Program-made: the position numbers and the translations under genes
The notes under the pieces: generated by a model
What the model was told of the DNA's origin: nothing
The model's input: the letters and a program-made list of their open reading frames with translations, nothing else
The model's database searches: none
Shown here: positions 34,893 through 46,416 of the stretch, in pieces
Layout of the letters: each line of letters begins with the position of its first letter
Position numbering within the stretch: the first letter of the stretch is position 1
Source of the DNA: Citrus sinensis
Taxonomy: Eukaryota > Streptophyta > Magnoliopsida > Sapindales > Rutaceae
DNA: 64,000 bases
Direction of reading: 5' to 3'
Assembly (NCBI RefSeq): GCF_022201045.2
Contig: NC_068563.1
Location: 1,116,001 to 1,180,000 of the forward strand

Positions 34893-37489
34893 TCACCTTT
34901 CCTCATCCCACTTGTTCTTGGGTATCTCTCCTGAGTCAGCAATAGTGACTTTCTTTCTTGGTTTTCCACTGTAAGTTCCAGCTCCACCTTCAATAGCATA
35001 CACAGTGTCCATGCCTTGAATAACCTTCCCGAAGACGACATGCTCCCCATCCAACCTGGAAAGCGATTCAATGAAAACATACATCAATTCCAACACTCAT
35101 TAAAAGGAAAATCTGCCCAGCACTCCAATTAAAGTAAGGTAAACTAATCCAACATACGCCCTTACAAAATAACTTACCAACTGGCCTTGACAGTGGTGAT
35201 GAAGAATTGAGAGCCATTGGAATCAGGTCCTGAATTCACCATGGAAACAACACCTAGAAAGGAAAATCGGGATTTATTCCAGATAAAGCAAGCTTGAAGC
35301 AGAAAGTGTGATATCTAAAATTAAAATGATTCTAGAGATTCCAACAAGAAAAAAGTGCCCATGGTTCACAAACAATGCAAATCACACAATTAGACACATT
35401 AGATCACCTGCATGTGAGTGTTTAATCTTAAAGTTCTCATCAGGAAAAGTGCCACCATATATAGAGTCACTTCCCTTGCCATCACCACGGACTATATCTC
35501 CACCTTGAATCACAAACCCAGATACAATACGATGGAATGGTTTTCCCTTATAGTGCAGAGGTTTCCCACTTGCCCCAGTGCCTTTTTCTCCTATAATCGG
35601 AAAGTAACAAATATACTAAACACATTGACCATAAGAGTAGCCGATATTTGAATTATCTGGAACTTAAATGTTGAAAACATGAAATTTAAGAACCCAAAGT
35701 ACCTGTGCATAAAGCCCTGAAATTTTCTGCAAAAAATTAAAAGGTCAACCTTAGGAATTGACAGAGCATGCACATAAGCAAAGAGACTTTATACCCTTGT
35801 CAGTAAATAAACATCAAATATACATGTAACTTAAATATTCAATTTTTGCATATTCATGATTCCAACATGAATCATACACAGAGCAGTCATATAGAGCACC
35901 ACAATAATGGGATGCGATGATTTTGCATGGTAGTACATATCTACTTGGTAAAAGGCCAAATAGCCAACACATATCCTTACAGCATGAATCATACACAGTA
36001 GCAGGGATTTCTAAATAAGGCCTCGACCTTCAGTGGTTTTGAATGAACAGGCTTTCTCAAGACTCACACACTGCACTTGACAATTAAATACTTTTACTGC
36101 ACACTGCACTGAACTATCAGATACATTTTAGAAAGCAAGTACATCATGTCAGTTTGCAAGCTTATATATTTGAAAGCTTCAATTTCATCAAAATATGAGC
36201 TAAAATATTAAGATAATTAACTTGAGAATCTGAAAAACAACCAAATTCTTTGAATTTCAAATAGAGGGTGGCTTTCTCTTAACCAAGAGCAAATTGCACA
36301 CAAGGCAATTATTTAGTAAATTTAAGCTTCCAACATCATGATATCTAAGTATTCAAACAGAAGATTGACTACATACCAACAGTTTTTGGTACAACTTGGC
36401 CATACAATCCAATAACAATTCTACCTGCAAAAATTCAGGCACAAAACTGGAAATTAGTAACGAAGGAGGACAACAGGGACACATTTGAATAATAAAAAAC
36501 AGTCATATAACAGAGTCTGTGTAAAACCTGAACTAACATCGTAGTGACAAAAAATCAACATGCCATACTTTGCTAATTGCTGTTTTTTTTAATAAGATAA
36601 AATAACTTGGCAACCTAACCACAGTCATTCAAAAGTGAAGATGTTAAACCGTACCTAAACGTTGCTCTTCTATATCAACATCCAAGTATACTCTATGTGT
36701 AATTTCAAACACATCTTCCTCCTTCTCTTCTTCCTAGAGCATCATCGTAGAGCAACAGATCAGTGCTTGATAGATATAACAAAAAGAATAAATAGTTGAG
36801 AATGACAATATTAATACCAAAAAAAAAAAAACAAAAACTCAACCAATATGCAGTATATTAAATAATCATCCATCTTCTAGAATGATTATGATTGTATTTC
36901 CAGATCAACCTCATTCTCTGGAGCATCAACACCAGTCAAAGCACTTTGCAAGATAAAAAGATCGCAAGAACTTAAAAGCTCTTTCCAACTGAAACAAGCA
37001 AACAATGTGAGAAAACCCCTGATCTCACACGTAGCTAATATTAATCCCAAATAACTAGCAAACGGATGAAATTTCATCAAGTAATAGGCAGTGCAGAGTT
37101 GTTTGCCAATAAGCAATTATAATTAGAAGATCAAGCAATAGGCTTAATTGCCCAAAGCAAGGAAAAAAGTACACTTTCTAACATGATCCCTAAGCTCAAA
37201 CACTAATTTGACTCAAAAGAAACCCCGCATTGACATTTCCAATACAAGAGCCAAAATTTCCTAGAAACCCAGCAACCCCATTTCCTAAATTCAAAACCCC
37301 ATATCAAATTTCACATCAAAAATACAAAACTTAGATCCGCACACTAACTCATTCACGCATTTCATCAAATGGGTGAAAGAAAAATCAAACCTTTCTGCGA
37401 CTACTGAAAGCGGCAATGAGAAAGACAAAGATGAGAACAAAAAGTAGAAGATATCGCGTCCGAACGAAGCCCGAGATCTCTCTACGCAT
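34893..37489 (-). CDS. CYP21-1: Membrane-anchored cyclophilin, peptidyl-prolyl cis-trans isomerase CYP21-1 type
   Basis: Seven exons (37391-37489, 36655-36733, 36377-36424, 35703-35726, 35408-35590, 35178-35253, 34893-35055) join in frame, all GT-AG, to 223 residues. The N terminus [13 protein letters not shown] is followed by a hydrophobic helix (about 14-28): a signal anchor, so an ER/secretory location is likely. An acidic stretch (EEEKEED) leads into the cyclophilin domain (about 44-215). It holds the active-site words [28 protein letters not shown] and [12 protein letters not shown] with the catalytic Arg, the Phe pair, and the Trp of the cyclosporin site. The C terminus is [19 protein letters not shown]. 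It catalyses proline cis-trans isomerisation during folding. An upstream in-frame ATG at 37533 belongs to a different reading frame of exon 1 and is not used in this model. Exon 4 (24 bases) is easily missed. Confidence 0.94.
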
Positions 37490-37928
37490 CGTTTCGAGGC
37501 GTCTCTTTTGCTTTCTCTCAATAAAATCAGCAAAAATCTAAGTTCTCTTGATCCTCCATAGTATCGATTTGCACAAAAAACACAGACAGCACAGAGAGTG
37601 TCAGTGGGGTTCTTTAATGGTTGTTGCAGAGTATTATTGTGCCTCCTGCAGGGACGTGAATACTGGAGAGTTTGTGAGGTGAATTATGTAATAAAAATTA
37701 TTGATTAATCAAAGCAATTTTTAGAGGCTTAAAAATGCTATGATTTTGCCTGAAATTATTGATTATGTCATTAGAGACAGATTTAAGGGTAATTATCATA
37801 GCTATCCATATTGTTTGCAAAAATAACAAACAGATTCATAGGTTTGCAACCTTCTCAAATTCATCCCTACAGGCGGCGCGCCATGTCATGCCATTCATGT
37901 TTATAACTACAAGAAATGAATAATTACA
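37490..37928. other. Promoter side of the cyclophilin gene
   Basis: The first ~130 bases are leader and promoter. About 37795-37890 reads gggtaattatcatagctatc and resembles the outer ends of the foldback elements in this window, but I find no partner end. An AscI-like ggcgcgcc word is at 37874; the related agcgcgccacctg occurs inside the neighbouring element. Confidence 0.4.
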
Positions 37929-37937
37929 TTAAATAAA

Positions 37938-38494
37938 GGGAAATTTACAACCATTTACCTGTTTGTTTTATTTTTTAAAAAAATATACAAATGCTTTTTT
38001 TTTTCAGCGCGCCACCTGAAGTTTATTTTTTGTTGCATTCGTCTACTTCCGTCTAATTTCCGTTAGCAAATTTAACAGAATGACCTTTTTATCCTTCAAA
38101 ATTATAATTTAACCCAAAATAAATAGAAATTAGAGATAAATTGGATGGATTTAATTTTTTTCAAAGGTGGATGCTAGAAATTGGAGGAAAATAATGTTTG
38201 TTGCTTGCTAAATTTAGAAAATTTGTATTTATTTTTTCTCTTTTCTAGCATCCACCTTTGAAAAAAATTAAATCCATCCAATTTATCTCCAATTTCTATT
38301 TATTTTGGGTTAAATTATAATTTTGAGGGATAAAAATATCATTTCGTTAACATTCCGTTAAATCCACTAACGGAAATTAGACGGAAGTGGACGAATGTAA
38401 CAAAAAGCAAACTTCAAGTAGCGCGCTGAAAAAAAAAATATTTATATATTTTTTTAAAAGCCAAAACAAACAGGTGGACCATTGTAAATTTTCC
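37938..38494. mobile_element. Foldback (Mutator-like) MITE, 557 bp, 9-bp target duplication
   Basis: The ends GGGAAATTTACA and TGTAAATTTTCC are inverted repeats. Pairing continues inward almost to the middle: gcgccacctgaagttt.. pairs with ..aaacttcaagtagcgc, cgtctacttccgtctaattt with its complement near 38365, and ttcaaaggtggatgctag with ctagcatccacctttgaa. That leaves only a ~40-bp loop near 38180-38240. The flanking repeats ttaaataaa at 37929-37937 and 38495-38503 are identical 9-mers, the target size of Mutator-like elements. No coding capacity. Confidence 0.88.
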
Positions 38495-38866
38495 TTAAAT
38501 AAATAAAGAAACAATGTGAGCGTAATATTGCCATTAACACATGACATTGGACATCCCTGTTTGAGAGCAATTTGAGAATCTGTGAGAATTAAAGACAATT
38601 CCTTTAATACCTGCAAATTTTACATCGTTTTTACTTCTTCTTTTATGAACTGGTAATGAGCCCCCAGATTCTATTCATAAGAGTTTGCTAGAAGATCATG
38701 GAGTCTCTCTAAATACTAATTCTCATGACTCTTATATTCTTTTATGTAGCTTCTCTTTTTTCCCTTAAATAAAATTTCGTATACTGCTTTTCCTTAAACA
38801 TTATACTATGATCTTCTAATGCTATAATTAAAAATCTATTTAGGACTTGGGCCTTCTAACTCTATT

Positions 38867-39515
38867 TATGACGGGCATTCAAATCGGTTTGACTCGGATT
38901 AAATAGAATTCGACATTAACTTCAGTTTCGATTCAGTTTGGGTTGAAGTTTTAAATCCAAACACGGATTGGGTTAACTGAAAAATTAAAACACATATCCA
39001 TATAATCTAATACATAAAGCCCCAACTCCCAAACACACATTTCTCAGCTGCCTCCTCGCCACTTTTCTTCCGTCACTGCCAAATATCTTCTTCTTTTCTT
39101 CTTCTTTTTTTTTTTTCCCTACTGCTGCTAAACTTGTTTTTCTTCTTCTTTTATTCTACCACAACCAGATATTTCTTCTTCTTCCTCTTATTCTTTTCTG
39201 ATCTCCCATTAATTAATTGTGAGTAATTTCTTTTTTAATTGTTATTTCATTGTTTAATTTTTTTGTTAATTGTTAATTTTTTTTGTTAGTTGTTAAACAT
39301 AAAATTGTATATGTTAATTATTTTGTTTTTGAATGAGATTATGAGAATTGAACGGAAATAAAATTAGGACTTCTAATCTAAATTGAGCCCAAATTTATTA
39401 CCCAAACCGAATTAAATTCAATTTAGTTCAGGTTTATAGTTCAAATCTAATTGTGTTTAATTCTCGAAACCGAAACTTGAACAACCTGAATCAAAATCCA
39501 ATTTACCCGCGTCTA
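38867..39515. mobile_element. Non-autonomous hAT-like element, 649 bp
   Basis: Identical 8-bp repeats actctatt at 38859-38866 and 39516-39523 bracket short imperfect inverted ends (TATGACGGGC and, inverted, TAGACGCGGG). Subterminal regions hold the words ccgaa/cggttt/gggtt in opposite orientation, as in the other hAT elements here. The core at 39030-39210 is rich in CTT and looks like a captured leader sequence. No transposase. Confidence 0.6.
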
Positions 39516-39839
39516 ACTCTATTAACATACGACTCAATGTAGTTTGATAAGTATCAGGGCCTTACTAAGTTACATTATATGTTACTTGCGTTAATTCAAA
39601 ATCAAATTTTTTATATAATTGAGTTGTTGTCTGTCAAAAGACTAATGCTCATGGGAAGCTACTTTTGGGTCAACTAGAAGTTACATTAAGTGCCAAATTT
39701 CAGCATAAATTGTATTCACTGAGGCTAGATCTTACATTTTAATAAGTATTGCATATTAATGTTAAAAAGTAATGATACAATTATATATATATATCTGATA
39801 TAACATCAAAAGGGAAGGCAAAAACCCAGTCAATCTCGA

Positions 39840-40212
39840 GTATGGCAATGGTCGGTTCCGTCCGCAGCATGTATTTTGAACACTTTACACTCGAGCCAAT
39901 CTTTTTTATTTGGAATTTAAAAAAATATAGATTTTATGTTTTATAAATTTATATATGTATATTTCTAATTTATTTTATGATTTTATGATTTTTGAATTAC
40001 TAAAATTGGGCTCCTAAAAATGAACTTTAAATATTTATAATTTCAAATATATATAATAGGTGGACCAAATAAATATAATTATTTAATATTTTTCATAAAG
40101 TCTGGATTCCTAGTTGAACCTCAAGCTTATCAAGTGAAGCCTGGGTTTGGTCTGGTCTCATTCTCGATCATCACCCAGGTCCGGGCTAATAGATATTTTT
40201 GACATCACTAAA
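39840..40212. mobile_element. Possible degraded hAT-like element
   Basis: The left end tatggcaatggtcggttccg and the right end ggtccgggctaatagatatttttgacatcac (inverted: gtgatgtcaaaaat) resemble the ends and cggtcc-type subterminal words of the other hAT elements. No convincing 8-bp duplication is left. Borders approximate. Confidence 0.35.
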
Positions 40213-40511
40213 TCACATGAGTTCTTGAATGAAGATATTATTTGACTCACATGATTTATTTTTATTTAATTTTTTATTCAACCAATCATATAATGTGACA
40301 TCAATTTGTACAAGAATTTTTAAATGTTATATTACTTTAATACTAAATAGAAATATAGTATTCTATGATAGAAATAGGATATAGTCATTCTTGACTTGAA
40401 AATACTTTAGTAGAAAAGAATATTCATCTTAATATTTTCTTATAAATAAAGGTGACTTATTTAACATTTTAAATTCTTTGTATCCATTAACTACGGCGTA
40501 TAATAATACAA

Positions 40512-40844
40512 CTACGGAAATATGTTAATTTTGATTAGGGCAGTCCTTTTGTTCTTTGCCATTTTTTCAACATAAGCTTTGTTGTTTGTTGTGTTTGCTA
40601 CTGCTATCTCTAGAGCAATTCTTGCCAGAGTTTCCAGGTCTGATATTGATGGAATTCGGGGATTGCGATCCAGAGCTGAGACACAGTCTATATAATTTTG
40701 GATTTGTCTGCGAACACAATCAACTAATTTTGATGCTGATGATTTCAGAATTGTGACATTTGTTGAGGAAAGGTAATGAAGAATTAAGAAGAAAGAAATG
40801 GCTCCCGCTAGTTGCTTCATGACAGCATTACTGAAGGAATCCAT
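40512..40844 (-). pseudogene. Truncated invertase/pectin-methylesterase inhibitor (PMEI)-like remnant
   Basis: A 110-residue reverse-strand frame starts with a hydrophobic leader (about 10-25) and has the first half of a PMEI four-helix domain. Cys43 and Cys54 lie about 10 residues apart (VDCVRRQIQNYIDCVSAL), then NPRIPSISDLETLARIALEIAVANTTN. These are the first disulfide hairpin and helix of the family, which inhibits cell-wall invertase or pectin methylesterase in the apoplast. Family members are usually about 170-200 residues; here the second disulfide and the last helices are missing, and the frame ends in unrelated AT-rich DNA. Most likely a truncated gene or relic; a missed 3' exon is possible but PMEIs are normally intronless. 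It sits alone between transposon relics. Confidence 0.55.
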
Positions 40845-41510
40845 TGCTAGTAATTAAAAGTTAGCGTTTTTCTTTCTGTGAAGTTTATACGATTGGATGA
40901 TCATTACGAGGATGATTTACAGCTAATGTTTTGCTATTTTTGGGTGTCTTGAAAGATGAAAAGGGAATCCAATGTCATCCAATATCATGACTCCGTACGA
41001 TTTACAACTAGGTCATTAACACTTCATAAACGTATCATTGAATTTAAACTTCAATTTATAAGTTCTTAAGAGAAAAAAAATCCACAAGAAGATTTTTTTT
41101 AATGAGATTTTATTTTTTATTTAAAAAGTTACGTCAGCATTGAAGGTTTCAAAAAACTCTTCAAATAAAATGATATTTCTCCCTTTTTCAATATTAAAGA
41201 GTAAACACTTCCTCTTCAATTATTGTTATATTATTTTTGTATATCATCGTTATGAAAAACAGAGAAGTGCTATTATTATTATTTTTGTAGAAAAAGTTTT
41301 GATTAAAATAATATAAGTTTGTTTTTATATGAAGAGAGTTATTTTTCTATTTGCCAATTGCTATATAGGTAAGCAAATAAGCATTAACAGTCAAATTAAA
41401 AGAGTTTTGTTAATGATATTCTAATATTTTTCAACACTCACTTTTTAGTTAAAATAATTATCAAATTATTGTGTCAAAAGAAATTATAAATTATAACTTA
41501 TTATTTTAAA
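40845..41510. other. AT-rich intergenic stretch
   Basis: No genes, no clear repeats; only A/T runs. Confidence 0.6.
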
Positions 41511-43230
41511 GGTGAGGCTATTTGAACCTGCCAAATTATTTTCTGGACCCGCTTTTACATTAATTTTTATATTACTAAATTATCCATAAGGTAATTACAA
41601 TTAAAGACAAACTAATGTTTATAAATAAAATTTTTTACTCTTTAAACCCAGTTAATCTGTATTCATTACATGTAAAATCTTTTTTTGCCACCCATTAACA
41701 TCAATCATAACTTTTACACTACGTTACTCTTGTAAAATTATCAATCAAATGTCATGTTACGCAATTTTTGTTTTAGCAAATTCAGAAAATGAAAACTTGT
41801 TCTTATTTTTTTGAAAGCAATTATGGAGTCAGAGCACAGATTTGAATTTAAAAAATCGAAGAGTATCAACAATCACATATGAACACAAATTCATAATCTT
41901 TCAATAAACAGGTAATTATAATGTATTTTGATTTAATTCCACTCTTGTCTGTCAACCAAAATACCCAAGCAATGAAGCACTTTAAAGTTTGTATTTTTTT
42001 TAAATACTGATTACACATTAGATTATTGTATTACATAGTAATTTACAACTGCTATAACAGTAGATCATTATATTAATATTTACAATCAGATATATAATTA
42101 GAACTTACATTATTACATTAAATTTTATGAAGTACATATCTAGATAAATAACACTCACAAATGAGAAATGTCTCTACTCCACTCACATTTCGCAATGGAG
42201 AAATACTTGCAAATAACTCCACACAATCATGCATAATACTTAATTGAGGGAGTTTGATGACTCGAAACTCTACCCTCACAATCATACTTAACTGTGAGAG
42301 TAGAGATTCACCGCTAAGCCAAAGACCCATTGATACTTTGAAGTCTGCATTGAGTAACATAAATTTTTTTTTTTTCATGTTACAATAGACATAATTTTAT
42401 ATTGATCTTAAACCATCCAGTTATAGCATAATTAAAAAAAAAAATCTTATTCCCTTAACATGGAACTATGATCTCCTAGGGTAATAGACAAAAGATAAGG
42501 CAAAGAAATGATAGTAAGATGAAAACAGTTGGTGGGTGCAGATAATAATTTAACCAAAAAAAGTGATAAATAAAATGAGAGGATATGTAACAATTGGACA
42601 TTGGAGGTTATTTTTGGGTTTATGGAGGGTTTGGAGAGTAAAATTAAAAATTCAGTGCCTTTAATTTCAATAATGTATAAATTAAGAAAATGGGTCTTAC
42701 GATAAAAACTGCCTGTTCAAATAGTATGGCCTTCATTTTGATTCACTAATTTCAAAAATTACAAATGTATCTCTTTTGTAACAATAGTCAAAACTTAAAC
42801 TAGTTTATCTCTACTTCATTTTTTTCCTTAAATCAACTCTTATCTTTTTCTTAGTCTTAACTATAACATTTATCAATTTTTACCTATTATTATCATTTAG
42901 AGAATTAGAGTTAGTGGTTTTGAGATTTGACTAAAAAAAGTCTAATAAATTCAAAGTGGCACATAAACCTTTAATGTTTATTTTTACATTATGGGTATTG
43001 ATGATTTAATATTGTTTAGATAAAATAGGGTTGGATTTATTAATTTTTGAACAATTTCATTTGTTAAATACAATATTTACTTAATGTATCATGACAAATT
43101 TTGATATGAGAAGAGATAGAGGGAGACATAATAAGGTCAAATAAATAATTAATTAAATTATATTTCCACAATAAAATTTCAATTAAAAAAAAGTGCATTG
43201 AGGAATTTAGTAGGTTCAAATAGCATCACC
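41511..43230. repeat. Region bounded by related inverted ends (GGTGAGGCTATTTGAACC type)
   Basis: The plus-strand end ggtgaggctatttgaacctg at 41511 recurs in inverted orientation at 42710-42730 (ggcctgttcaaatagtatggcc region) and 43201-43230 (taggttcaaatagcatcacc). The spacing suggests one or two overlapping MULE- or MITE-like elements, invaded by the SINE at 41994-42334. I could not find matching target duplications, so the unit borders are unresolved. Confidence 0.35.
41994..42334 (-). mobile_element. Second tRNA-derived SINE, older copy
   Basis: Reverse strand starts near 42334 with box A-like TTGGCTTAGCGG and box B-like GTTTCGAGTC, and ends in a T-run (plus strand) at 41994-42001. Flanking direct repeats actttaaagtttgta (41979-41993) and actttgaagtctgca (42335-42349) match at 13 of 15 positions. 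It shares ctactccactcacatttcg with the SINE at 16289-16603. More diverged in boxes and flanks, hence an older insertion. Confidence 0.7.
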
Positions 43231-43479
43231 AGTTTAATTAATCAAGTTGAAAATAGTTGATAACCCCATAAATGTAGCTTCAAGTAACAATATGGTAAAA
43301 AGTAATTTTCAACGAGTCAGATTTCTTGTCCCATCTTTGATTAAAAAGAAAAAAATTAAAATTGAGATAGTCGGTATTAGGTAAAGATGAATTTGATACA
43401 AGCAATTAAATTTGTGGATTTTAAAATTATTTTTTTTGAAATGGAAGGGCTTATTTGATATTTTCCCAAGGATTATTAT

Positions 43480-43887
43480 TAGAGGTGTAAAAAATACCCG
43501 CCCAATCCGTACCCAAACCGAACTTGGGCGATGTGAGCTAGAGATGAAGTTGGGCCAGTCATGAACATCAATTGATAAACCTGAGACCTCGCCCGGAACT
43601 CAAATTTTATTGAAAAATATTATAAAATATGTATTATTTTAAATAATTATATTCATTTGACCTATCTATTACACATATAAAGTTTTAAACATTTAAAAAT
43701 TATAATTTTGTGTCCAATTTCACTGAAAAAATTAAAAAATTACAAAAAAATTAAAAATATATACATATACAATATTAAAAAAATATAAAATCCAGGTACA
43801 AAAACTCAACCCATATTTCTAAAAAATACATCCAAGCAGGGTCCGGGTATTGCCATACCCAGATCAAACCCGAGTTTTGCCAACCTA
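43480..43887. mobile_element. Non-autonomous hAT-type MITE, 408 bp
   Basis: The ends TAGAGGTGTAAAAAATACCCG and (inverted) TAGGTTGGCAAAACTCGGG lie between identical 8-bp repeats attattat at 43472-43479 and 43888-43895. Cccg/gggc words cluster at both ends around an AT-rich core. The 8-mer is low in complexity, so the duplication counts for less than in the 15.4-kb element. Confidence 0.65.
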
Positions 43888-43895
43888 ATTATTAT

Positions 43896-45661
43896 CAACC
43901 CACAAAATATTAGAGTACAATAAGGCCTACGGAGAATCATATCGTTCCCAATTGTCGAATCGTATAAGTAAAGACTTGAATATGATCCTATTTGGAATTA
44001 AGGTGCTGTAACTTTTAAACTATAGCTGCTGTGAAAAAAAACTGTAACTATGAAAAAAAAATTAATAATATATAGTAAATATAAATTTTAAATAATAATT
44101 TTGACATAATTATTAAAAATATAATAGATTTTTTATTATACAAGTGAAAAATACTATCAACATAGTTTTCAATATATAACAATTAGTATTTACCAAATAT
44201 TTTAGTGTTGTAACTTTTAAACTATAATTACCCAATATCAATCCCAAACACACTCTACATCTGTAATTGGAATAAGTTACAACCCTCTCATTGCTTCCTT
44301 GTTGGTGTTTTGAACAATAACCTGAGGTGCCTTTTAACTTCACTCCAATGAATAAGGCAATGTCGAAATTGGGCCTTAGTTTTGTCTTGGCCTACTAAAT
44401 TGTACATTCTTGATTCTTGAATGTGGAATCATTTGGGGCTGGACACAAGGACGACGTGTCACTCACAATTGAAATAAAATTGGCAATATGCAGTATCGTT
44501 GGGTTGACTACTTTTTAATTTTTTAAATATTTCATTGCAAATCTATTAGTTTTCTTTTTTTTTAATACCAAATATCTACTAGTACCCCTCTTAGATAAAC
44601 TATATTACCAAGATCTTCAAAATTAATTCTGTTATAGTTAATTCAAGGCTTTAGAATAAATCCTATCTACCTTTAAATATTTAAAAATAATATATAAAAA
44701 TTGAATTGAAGACTGGCAAAATCTTTTTTTAGATTTAGTAAAAAATGATAAGGCCTAAAATATGGCAATCGGCTAGGGCCTCAAATTCATTAGAACAGCC
44801 CAAAAAATAAAGTCTTCTCATCATTTTTGACATTGAAAGTTGAATTACAAAATAAAAATAGTAAAAAAGGAACCCTTTTCAATATCTCAATTTAGTCAAA
44901 ATTTGGCAGTTACCTCAAGAGTCAAGTTGAATGTGATCAAAATGTTGGATCTTAATGAGTTTCTATTGTTTTTTCACTACTTTTTGAGGTCTAAGTTATA
45001 GATTTTTTTTTTTTTTGGAGGGGGATAAATTGGTCAGTAAGGACCAATTGGTCAGTAAGAACCCAATTTTACTACCATTAGAAATGGATTTGAATTTGAT
45101 ACAAGTGCACAACACTATGATAAAGGTTAGTTATAGAAACGAAAGTATTTCAGGCTTCTTTGAGGAATTCAAGTGTTTGACGCATTTCCAAAAGTGTTTG
45201 ATGAAACACTTGTGAGACAAAACTTAAGCAAAAGCAGAGCCACTCAGCAATCAGCATTGTAGATCAAGCAAGAAGATGCTGACACATTGCTGATGATTGA
45301 AGGATTTTAAGCGATAAGAACAAATGAGTCACCAAGTGAGAGAACGAACAAGAAATGTCCTTTCAAGGACCTGTGGTCCTAAGATGAATTTTAGATTTTT
45401 TTTTTTTTTTTTTTTTAATTTGTTACCATCTGGAAATATATCGCGATCCGGGTTCCGCCGAGAATCTAAATGCATATATTTATAGCGCAACTCAAAGGTA
45501 TATAGGATATAGCTCGAAAATCTACACCTAGTAAAAGAGACATATTTACTCACTAGAAATTATCCAATCAAGAATTTTACATTTTATTAAAGTTCGAAAA
45601 AATTATTATCTTATAATCTTGAACCATATGAGTTCTCATATACTCATATTAATATTTATGA
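43896..45661. other. Intergenic AT-rich stretch
   Basis: No gene. A T-run (about 45396-45417) next to ttgttaccatctggaaatatatcgcg may be the tail of an old retroelement on the reverse strand. A short direct repeat ggtcagtaaggaccaattggtcagtaagaacc is at about 45031-45062. Confidence 0.45.
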
Positions 45662-45779
45662 AGATATATCGGGAAATTTACACCAATAACCATAAAAATT
45701 TTAGTTTTTTCCATCTTAACCCCTCAAACAAATTTCTATCAACATTAGCCATAAAAGAACCGCTGAGACCAAATTACCC

Positions 45780-46162
45780 CTCTCTCTCATCTCCCTTTCC
45801 TCTTCCTCTTGCCTTCTTCTCTCCAGATCTCTACTAATTTCAGCATCCACCTCTTTCTTCTTCTTCTCTCTCCTATAATCCTCGTAATCGTTCGGTCTAG
45901 CGGGGTCATGCCCCTCGATTACGGTCAAAGTGACGTCGACCAATGCCAGTTGCGGCAGTGCTACCACGTCGTCAGGGGAAGGTGCGATTGTAGGTGAGGA
46001 ATGGGGTCTAGTCAGGAGAGAATTTTGGGTGGTTTTGGGTTTGGATTGGGGCTTGAGGATGGTTTGTGGTGGCGCGAAAATTGACCAGACAGTGGTGGTC
46101 GTGTTGGTGGGTTTGTCCTCATCGGAGGGTGGAGGTAGGTCTCCGTACAGCCCGCCTAGCAT
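45780..46162 (-). pseudogene. Captured 5' coding fragment of DRT111 (SPF45/RBM17-type splicing factor)
   Basis: From an ATG at 46162 the reverse strand reads MLGGLYGDLPPPSDEDKP, then VWSIFAPPQTILKP, then HDPARPNDYEDYRREKKKKE and a Glu/Arg-rich helix ERRRQEEEEREMRERG, before running into the terminal inverted repeat. These words, in this order, are the N terminus of plant DRT111, a nuclear splicing factor of the SPF45 family. The genuine protein continues with G-patch and RRM domains, which are absent. The short distance between VWS and FAPPQT suggests an internal deletion. The frame is still open for 148 codons because the repeat itself has no stop in that frame, so a chimeric peptide is conceivable, but nothing shows expression. 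Confidence 0.8.
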
Positions 46163-46388
46163 TTCGCAACGTGGCTTCTGATGGAAAATCCCGGGGAATT
46201 TGAATTCCGAAATTGGATTTTGGAGGATTAAAAAGCTGATTTTGTTTTATTGTTTGGGTTGTCGGATGAGATTCGATCTGAGGTAGAAGAAGATATTACA
46301 TACGAATAAGAAGAGACGAACAAAGACGAAAGGACTGGCGAAAACAAACAAATACTGAGGTAGAAGAAGGCAACATGTCGCACGAAGT

Positions 46389-46416
46389 TTGGTGCGACAG
46401 GTGCCTGTCGCACCAA
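46389..46416. repeat. Perfect 13-bp inverted repeat with 2-base loop
   Basis: ttggtgcgacagg and cctgtcgcaccaa are exact reverse complements separated by tg, inside the Pack-MULE. A third, partial copy (cctgttgcaccaaac) follows at 46425-46439. Confidence 0.9.

Noticed and set aside
36886-36945. Possible extra cyclophilin exon encoding [11 protein letters not shown] after a cttgcaaag acceptor
   Set aside because: Including it forces exon 1 into the frame starting at 37533, losing the MRREIS start and the membrane helix. Joining 37391 directly to 36733 keeps frame and gives the known family N terminus. A rare alternative exon cannot be excluded.
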